From Scilla litardierei (taxonomy: Eukaryota; Streptophyta; Magnoliopsida; Asparagales; Asparagaceae): a stretch of 64,000 nt of DNA. The position numbers and the translations under genes are program-made. Shown piece by piece: positions 57,128-64,000 of the stretch. The stretch lies in assembly GCA_030789695.1 (NCBI GenBank), contig CM061142.1:352941486-353005485 (forward strand), in the 5' to 3' direction. Under the pieces are notes generated by a model. The model saw nothing but the letters and a program-made list of their open reading frames with translations. It did not search any database and was not told where the DNA came from. Numbering within the stretch: the first letter of the stretch is position 1; each line of letters begins with the position of its first letter.

Positions 57128-57991
57128 GGTTTTAGTAGTGGCCCATGCAGTTCCTCTTTGCATCTGCGAAATATCGAAACAACAATAATGATAACAACAT
57201 CCATTTAAATATTTGGAACATTCAAGTCATGAATTGAGTCTAATCAGAATGTTTTCCTTGTCTTAGATGGTAGGAAGGCTTAGATAGACGTCAAGGTTTA
57301 ATAGTTAGGTGCTTTCGTTGAGACTTAGTTGTACTCGTCTTAGGTTGCCTTAGTAGTCTCCCACCCAGCCCTGACTATATTAGATCCCTAGAGCTTTTCC
57401 TCTAGTCGTTCGTTGAGTCCATAAATTTCGGGCCAGCAAAACGAAATTTTAATACTTTTAGGACCCTTCCCTGAGACCTCTATTACAATCTAGTTCATTA
57501 GAAAGTCTTAGTGCTAATTTCTCCTGATCTTTAGTCGACCTAATAATTAGGCCACTGATTTTTATTATTATTCCTAGTCTTTACATCAATATGTTAATGA
57601 CCGTAGAATTCAATCGTAGCAGATGCACCTAAGTTAATTCACCGTCGTGTTTACATTTTAACCATTCAACTCCATCCTTACTCTCGACCCACGTGACCTT
57701 CCTGACAGCCATCATTATCCTTTAAATCACTCGCATTACTATACTAATTCTACTGTCGATATCCCTTTCATGGAATTTCTCACCGGTTTAACTTCTTTAA
57801 AAATCTTTAATATATATACATAGGCCTCATATTTTTTTAACTGACTTAAAATTATTCTTTGAGTTGAGTTTCCTTCGCTGAAAAATTTTAATCACAAAAT
57901 TTTTAATGATTTCTAATCTATACCATCCATACCCACATATTTTACGTTCTACATTTATCTTGAAAACTCTTTTGTTGATGTCACGCATATA

Positions 57992-58150
57992 AATGATAAG
58001 CTTCCTTCAATGGACCATGATCCGGTCAATGTGCTTGGCTAAGTTTGTTGGGTCACCCTTGCTAGACTGAGGGTAAGTGATCCTGGCTTAGTCACTTCCC
58101 TGGCCATGTCCGCTGGACTGCAAGGACGTGAGTCATGATTATGTATGACA
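57992..58150 (-). repeat. Copy of the LARD block at 5030-5188 in reverse orientation
   Basis: Landmarks TGGACCATGATCC, GTCAATGTGCTTGGCTAAG, AGTGATCCTGGCTTAGTCA and TCATGATT correspond in order to the reverse complement of 5030-5188. Relative to the nearby primer-site motif the orientation is opposite to that in the LARD. Confidence 0.7.
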
Positions 58151-58503
58151 TTTTCTTCCTTACTATACTACAACAGATTTGAAACAACCGACCATTTACT
58201 AATTTTAAATACGTTTTATACTAAATAAAACTTCAACTATTTCAGTGTATTAGTTCTGCATTCATCGTATTTATACTTTAAAAATTTTTGTAAAAAAGTC
58301 TATCTCCATTTACAAAACAAACTCTACATCTCTACACCCGTGACTATTTCGCCTATTGCTTATCTACAGTTTTACCTTATACTACCCACTCACTATCCTT
58401 ATATACGTTATTATGATATTGTCACATTTTTACACATACCCCCACTGAATCATTCATAACCATCTCTATGCCATCTGATCGAGCTAACTCTTATCACGAC
58501 TAC

Positions 58504-58518
58504 TGATTTGATACCACT
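58504..58518 (-). other. Degenerate tRNA-iMet primer-site-like motif
   Basis: GTGGTATCAAATCAG on the minus strand; it matches TGGTATCAGAGC at 9 of 12 positions or so and lies beside TGTTCCACAG. Weak. Confidence 0.35.
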
Positions 58519-59937
58519 GTTCCACAGACTAAGTCGAGACTACTCAAATGTGATAAAACGGTATAATAATAAGCAATCTTAAATTGCTACTGGATCAGTG
58601 TCTAGAAAGGAATGGGAAGTGGGTTGGTCAACCAATGGACTTGTACTGCGGTCATATAAGTGACTTGTGCCTTCAAGCCCTGACTGCCTAGCTGGTTTGG
58701 GAGTTGAGCTAGACTTCTTATTATTAGGCCAACCTACACTATTAGATAGTCAAGCAACCTTTGTTTTCCTCATGCTCGCACATTACTTGTCTTTTCAGTG
58801 TTACTGTGTCTACCTGGTTGTATTTCTATTGTCATCACATTGCATGTTGATTAAAACGTTGTTGCTACCATATACCATACCACCGTCGTTACTTTTGCAC
58901 TTTCATAGTCACCTTTACTTTATGCATTACATACACTTTACTTACCACACTTGAGCAACCACCAGTACCTTACTTTCTGCTCGTATATGCATGTCAATTC
59001 TTACTTTACTTTTTGCACCTGTAAGATCATCTTTTTGATTAAGCTAACCCCATGTCCTTGCCTTACCTGAACCCATTCGTTGCAAACTTGATCCGTTACA
59101 TCAAACAACTATGTATCCTACACTATCTCTTGGTTACACATTAGTGCATATATTTACTTACTTTAGCGAGATTAGTTTTACATTTGCGTTATAACCCTTT
59201 TTAAAATGTTATTCTTTTACCTTTATTTCTATCATCACTTTTGTTATGCGTTATGTTGATAGGATGTTAGATGTGATTATTATTATAAGGGGATTATAAT
59301 TACGGATAAGAGTAGTTGAGATGATGTAAGGTGTAGTTATATTGATTGTTTACTATATGATAGATAGAATGATGTGTTTAAGAATTATATTTCACATTTA
59401 GTGTATACCCATTCATAATGGCTTCAATAGGATTCCATACTAAGAATGGTGCATAGGAAGATGAGTACGTTACAGATTTGAAGTTCAGACGAGTAACGGA
59501 TAAGAGTAATTATGAAGGTATAGTATGATCTATGGTGATCATGAGAATGAGTAGAATATTTGAAGTAACAAGATTTCATCATATAGGTAAAGTAATTGTC
59601 ACGCCCCGCTTCCCAAAAAGGTCGGAGGCGAAGCGTGACAAAGACCCGCTTAGGCCAGGGCAAAGGGCCCATACCCAATAAGCGTCTGTGATATTCCAAA
59701 CAAAGGAAACAGGTCCCTGCAAGTTAGTACGGAAACAACAAAGTATTGAAAAGAGATATCATTTCATTTTATTCTAAATAAAACATCCAAAAGTACTGAG
59801 AGTCTAAAACGCCCGAAGGCTACAACTGCAGAAAAGGAAACTACTGGTGCAAGCACCCAACCTAGACAAGGAAAACAACAGGTGCTACCCACCCAATCTA
59901 AACTGGAACAGAAATCTGGATCAGCAACAAGAGGCCT

Positions 59938-60050
59938 CTAACTCTGGTCCTCCTCCGGGTCGTACTCCGGATCAACGTCCTCCGGCTCTCCGTCAGCTGG
60001 CAAGTCCGCCTCGTCGACATACTCTAGCTCAACACCTGACGTACAGCACC
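59938..60050 (-). CDS. Acidic mini-ORF in minus-strand Gypsy-A LTR
   Basis: On the minus strand the frame reads GVELEYVDEADLPADG, a P/E/D stretch, then YDPEEDQS and TAG at 59940-59938. It aligns with the acidic ORFs at 26290-26385 and 56690-56786. The frame is open further upstream but conservation starts near GVELEY. No family recognised. Confidence 0.45.
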
Positions 60051-61421
60051 AAAAGAAGGAACTGTACGTCAGGTCAGGTCTACAAATAGGGTTAGACCAA
60101 ACTACAAGTGTGTCAACTTTTAGACAACATTTTACTGGTTGATTAGCATGCTGGGGTTATAACTGAGTAACAAACAGAAGTAACGTAGCAGGAAAGTAAA
60201 GCGCAACAAGTAGTAGTTGTAGCTGGTGCTACCAACTACGGGACTAACCTACAGGTGTCAAGACAAGACGGATGTGACGGAAACAAGGCAGGACAAGACA
60301 AGTGAGACACGAATGGGTTCACGCCTTACGGTTCGAGGGGGATCAGACCCTCTTGCCGTGCGCACGCTCAACCCAACCCCAAACCCCAAGACAAGACAAA
60401 ACAAGATATCCGTACAAGGGATCACTCTATCTAGCTTGGAGAGTGCCCTATTGCCCGCAGGTTGTGAATCTGTACAAGGGATCACTCGAAGAGTGCCCTA
60501 TTGCCCTGCGGGCTGTGCAAGACGGGACGGGATGTGACAAGACGGGAAGGGTTATTCTAGGGTGTCCACACACACGCACACACATGATAGCCCTATGATG
60601 TCAAAAGTTGTTGTTGTCGGGCTCAGACTTCGTCGTCAAGTCTGAGCCGTCAGGAGTCGTCTCGGACGCTATCATTTCACATCCGGTTCTATTTGTTCAT
60701 AGTTAACAATTCTAATCAACTAAGGCCTAAGCATGGCCAAAAGTGCAAGTGGATACACTTGCCTGCGATGGCGAGTGTGTCGTCCTCTCGAAGCGTCTCA
60801 TCCAAGCGTCTCGTCTGCGGAAGTCCGTCTGAAATATCGCCACGGCGACGATGTCAGGTCTTAAATTCATCAAATCCTATTAGGTTTCGTTTCTAGGTTT
60901 TCGGGACTATCCTATTCGTCAAAAGTCACTTTTTGATGTTTCAGCCTAATCGACGATCTATCCTATGTGCACAGTCAACAAAGTCCGTTCGTCGATTTTC
61001 TATGTTCGTACAACGTTTTACAGGTGCTGGAAAATAGATTTAGTTCGAGTTGACGGTTTTTAGTTTAGGGTTCAGTCAGCTATTGTGGGGGTTTCTACGA
61101 GTTTCGGGGAACCAACCTGAACCGGAGTTTGTCGTAGATTGGATGTTGTGTCTGATCGGAGGACTCCTCAGCTTCAGATCTGGTCCTCGCACGATTCTCC
61201 AAAAGTCGAAACTTGCGACGAAGGCCTACGACGTGTCGCAACGTCGTAGACGGCAAATCCGCGAAGTGGCACGTCCAAGTGGGGCCCACAGCAGTGCTAG
61301 GGGTCTAAGGGGGACCCACAACACCTCTGGAGAACTTGGGGGGCCCACCACAGGAGTTGGTGTGGGAGAAACCAACTTGCGACGGAGTTTTGTCGGTCGG
61401 GCACGGTCGGTGCGGGGGTTC

Positions 61422-61710
61422 CTCTCGGTCAGACCGAGAGGGGCTCTCGGTCGGGCGCTGATGCAGCGCAGCGGGGGCGTTGCAAGGCGGGCGCTTCGGT
61501 CGCAGCGGGTCGGTGCAGAGATTCTCTTCGGTCAGGCGCTTGGGCGAGGCGTGCAGCGGAGCGGGGTGTGGAGCAGCCTTTGGGTGCAGAGCGGTCTTCG
61601 GTCAGACCGCCGGGGCGGGTCGGTCGGCGCTTGGCGATGCGGAGCGGTGCAGAGCGGGCGGCTGTGCGTGGAAAGTCTCTCGGTCAGATCGAGAGACGGC
61701 CTCGGTCGGA
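61422..61710. repeat. CTCTCGGTC-AGACCGAGAG inverted repeats in LTR leader
   Basis: A 19-bp palindromic unit (CTCTCGGTCAGACCGAGAG) at 61422-61440, a half-site at about 61443, GGTCAGACCGCC near 61600 and CTCTCGGTCAGATCGAGAG near 61677. Interspersed with GCAGCGGAGCG-like repeats. Unlike the other families it sits in the transcribed leader, not in U3. Confidence 0.55.
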
Positions 61711-62504
61711 GCGGGGCGACAGCGGGGGGGCGATGCAGCGGAGCGCTGCAAGCGGCGATGCGGGGAGCGTCTCCGGTCGTGCGCAAGGATTTGCGGAGGT
61801 GAGCTCCGGTCATGCAATGGGCGATCGTCGCAACGTTGCGACGAAGCTTTGGGAGAGGAAACGGCGGCTAGGGTTTTGTGCAATGACGAAATAACTTAGC
61901 CTAGGGCTAATATAAATAGGTTAGAGCTAGGGTTAGGGTTAGGGTTTAGAAAAACGTAATTAAATAATTAAAAATAATTATTTTAGTTTTAAATTACTCT
62001 CCTCTCCCTCACGCAAGATAGGTGCGGCCAAAAATTTTAAAATTTTGCCTAAAAATTCTTTAGTATGTTATTATAATATAGGAATTTTATTGTAATTAAA
62101 ACTCTTATAAAAATAGGTTTTAAAATTATTTAAAACTTTCAAAAAAATGGAAAATAGTTCAAATTAAGTTCAAAAATTGTAAATTAATTATGGGGTGTTC
62201 GGAACGACTAAAGAAAGAGAGTGGAGAAGACGGATCTAAATTTCGACGTCGAGAGACGAAACTAAAATTCGAAATGTCTCGCGTCAAAACAGAAAATCGC
62301 GACGTCACGTCAATTAAGATAGTATCGCTGAAGAACGACTCGAGATTTGTTGTTACAAGGTTGTTCCACAATCTAATACTTCCAGAGACGATCACGTCGA
62401 TATATCACACAATAATGTTCAAAATCAAATAAAATCAAAAATAAACACGTGCACAAACAAGAGCACGTGCACAAAGAAAGTACGATCGTAAACCGACCGT
62501 TACA

Positions 62505-62517
62505 TCCTCCCCAACTT
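62505..62517 (-). other. Polypurine tract of minus-strand Gypsy-A
   Basis: AAGTTGGGGAGGA on the minus strand just before TGTAACGG. Confidence 0.75.
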
Positions 62518-62545
62518 AGAAATGATTCCGTCCTCGGAATCAACC

Positions 62546-64000
62546 TCAAGCATTGCTGGGAAAAAGATGCGGGAAGCGCTCTCTCATATCATCCTCACGT
62601 TCCCAGGTGGACTCTCCAGGCGATCCGTGACACCACATCACTCTCACCAGGTCGACTATCTTATTCCTCAACTGCTTCTGTCGACGGTCCAAGATCTGCA
62701 CAGGCTGCTGGTCATATGTCAGGTCCGGTCGAACCGTAATCTCCGAGAAATCGACCGTGTGTGACGGATCACTGACGTACCGACGTAGCTGAGATACGTG
62801 GAATACGTCATGAACACCCTCCAAAGATGGTGGCAGAGCAAGGCAATAGGCCACTGCTCCCACACGCTCTAGCACATCAAATGGTCCAATATACCTCGGA
62901 CTCAGCTTGCCCTTCTTCCCAAAACGAATAACTCCGCGGTTCGGAGAAATCTTCAGGAAGACGTGATCTCCAGGCTGGAACTCCAAAGGTCTCCTCTTGG
63001 CATCTGCCCAATGCTTGAAGCGATCCTGTGCAACTCTAAGCTTCTCCCTGATGTCCCTCACGACATCCACAGCTTCAACTACCATCTCCGGATCCAACAG
63101 CTCCCGATCTCCGATGTCATCCCAGCTCAGTGGCGATCGACATTTTCTTCCATATAAGGGAGCAAACGGCGCCATGCCAATGCTCGCCTGGTAGCTGTTG
63201 TTATATGAAAACTCCACCAAGTGAAGATGGTCCTCCCATGATCCCTTCAAATCGAGTGTACAAGCTCGCAGCATATCCTCCAGAATCTGAATAGTCCTCT
63301 CGGACTGGCCATCAGTCTGCGGGTGGTACGCCGTGCTGAAACTCAGACTCGTACCCAAATGCTCCTGCAGACTTCTCCAGAACTGAGATGTGAACCTCGT
63401 GCCTCGGTCAGACACAATGCTCACGGGGACTCTATGTAAGCGTACAATCTCATGCACGTACACGGTCTACGTCACGACTATTTCAAAGAGAAAATCAAAA
63501 TAGAAGTAAAAGTAGAACGGAACTTTACCTCCAGATATTTCCTCGCCAAAGCTTCCGTAGACTGGCCCACTCGAAAAGGGATAAAGTGCGCAGACTTGGT
63601 CAACCGATCCACGATCACCCAAACTGCGTCGTTCTGCCTCGGGGTCCGAGGTAAACCAGTCACGAAGTCCATCGTAATATGTTGCCACTTCCACTCTGGA
63701 ATGGGAAGCTGTTGCAGCAACCCAGCAGTACGATGGTGCTCAGCCTTCACCTGTTGGCATATCAAACACTTGGCAATGCTCCGTGCCACACTCCTCTTCA
63801 TGCCAATCCACCAATAATTCAGACGGAGGTCCTTATACATCTTGGTGCCTCCAGGATGTATGGAATATGGCGAGCTATGAGCCTCGCTCAACAGCTCCTC
63901 GCGAACATCACCTGCAGGTACACAGAGTCTACTGCCGTACCGCAGCGAACCATCCTCATGAATCACGAACTCCATCCGTAGTCCAGCTTCAACCTGCCTC
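62546..64000 (-). CDS. pol: Integrase of Gypsy-A (partial), with one candidate intron
   Basis: The frame enters from the window edge ([21 protein letters not shown]) and gives the linker, the zinc finger ([11 protein letters not shown]), and the core with catalytic D in TMDFVTGLP. It reaches ARKYLE at 63529. After a 62-nt T-rich GT...AG segment it resumes [22 protein letters not shown] with the second D, then the E in [14 protein letters not shown]. The C-terminal module includes [15 protein letters not shown] and FHVSQLRRY, and a chromodomain-like tail ([17 protein letters not shown]). Stop at 62546. Family length and all catalytic residues look intact. Confidence 0.9.
63467..63528 (-). other. 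Candidate spliceosomal intron in integrase (62 nt, phase 0)
   Basis: On the minus strand the exon ends CTGGAG, the intron begins GTAAAG and ends GACGTAG, and the next exon begins ACCGTGTACGTG. It is T-rich. 62 is not a multiple of three, so the unspliced RNA shifts frame and stops, while exact GT-AG removal restores one integrase frame. The plus-strand copy carries a homologous insertion at the same codon. Confidence 0.65.

Larger units (their letters stand above)
57128..59596. other. Non-coding old element DNA
   Basis: No gene-like ORF. It contains the block 57992-58150 (inverted relative to 5030-5188), a degraded primer-site-like GTGGTATCAAATCAG (minus, 58518-58504) beside TGTTCCACAGACTAAG, which may be the left end of a minus-strand LTR from 58518, and otherwise AT-rich sequence. 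The element type cannot be named. Confidence 0.5.
59597..62504 (-). repeat. 3' LTR of minus-strand Gypsy-A (2908 bp)
   Basis: On the minus strand it runs from TGTAACGGTCGG at 62504 to GCGTGACA at 59597. A TATA-like CCTATTTATATTAG (minus, about 61918-61905) aligns with CCTATAAAATAG in the plus copy. R-U5 is about 2.3 kb. 61380-61750 is GC-rich with CTCTCGGTC/GACCGAGAG inverted repeats and lies downstream of the TATA box. Confidence 0.82.
59597..64000 (-). mobile_element. Gypsy-A, second copy (minus strand), right side outside window
   Basis: 3' LTR at 59597-62504, purine tract 62505-62517 (minus), integrase 62546 to the window edge. Coding sequence is much better preserved than in the plus copy: only the candidate intron interrupts the visible 1.45 kb. 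This copy may be young. Confidence 0.87.

Noticed and set aside
61925..61948. TTAGGG-like run near the LTR TATA box
   Set aside because: Only about three AGGGTT units, not the plant TTTAGGG array; too short for telomeric DNA.

Overview
The window is a transposon graveyard from a flowering-plant genome that is rich in repeats. It holds Ty3/gypsy, Ty1/copia and L1-type LINE sequences with plant-type primer-binding sites (tRNA-iMet-like and the TGGCGCCGTTGCCGGG type). I found no host gene, tRNA or rRNA. Species cannot be fixed from the sequence; every coding feature belongs to a mobile element and nearly all are broken.

Layout. 1-8705: a minus-strand, non-coding LTR element (LARD-like, 2.5 kb LTRs; its 3' LTR runs off the left edge). 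8706-14293: a minus-strand Athila-like gypsy element with gag-protease and the start of a third ORF, but no RT or integrase. 14294-20649: a plus-strand copia (SIRE-like) element with gag only. 20650-26722: a plus-strand chromovirus-type gypsy (Gypsy-A), truncated in protease. 26723-27356 and 40231-46597: the two halves of a minus-strand L1 LINE (LINE-1). LINE-1 is split by a complete Athila-like element (27357-40225, CTCCC target duplication) and by a second plus-strand LINE (41780-46485, 14-bp target duplication). 46697-49207: 3' part and LTR of a second Athila-like element. 49208-50364: a minus-strand Tat-like fragment. 50365-54340: a further gypsy (Gypsy-B) with LTR and decayed gag-protease. 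54365-57127: an LTR related to Gypsy-A. 57128-59596: non-coding old element DNA. 59597-64000: a minus-strand Gypsy-A copy with 3' LTR and integrase, running off the right edge.

Boundaries fit a nest about six deep: Athila-2 was entered by LINE-1, LINE-1 by Gypsy-A (and separately by Athila-1 and LINE-2), Gypsy-A by the copia element, the copia LTR by the gag-only Athila-like element, and that by the LARD.

Main novelty candidate. At least five unrelated LTR families here carry, in U3 just upstream of the TATA box, an array of short palindromes whose sequence is specific to the family. In both Athila-like elements the same family-specific palindrome array recurs with its own TATA box inside the element, between the end of gag/pol and the third ORF. 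This looks like a duplicated internal promoter for the third ORF. A self-recognition system resembling VANDAL/VANC anti-silencing is one testable explanation. Other leads are a 62-nt candidate spliceosomal intron inside the Gypsy-A integrase, a conserved acidic mini-ORF inside Gypsy-A-type LTRs, a covarying hairpin after pol, and five 78-bp hairpins in the copia LTR.
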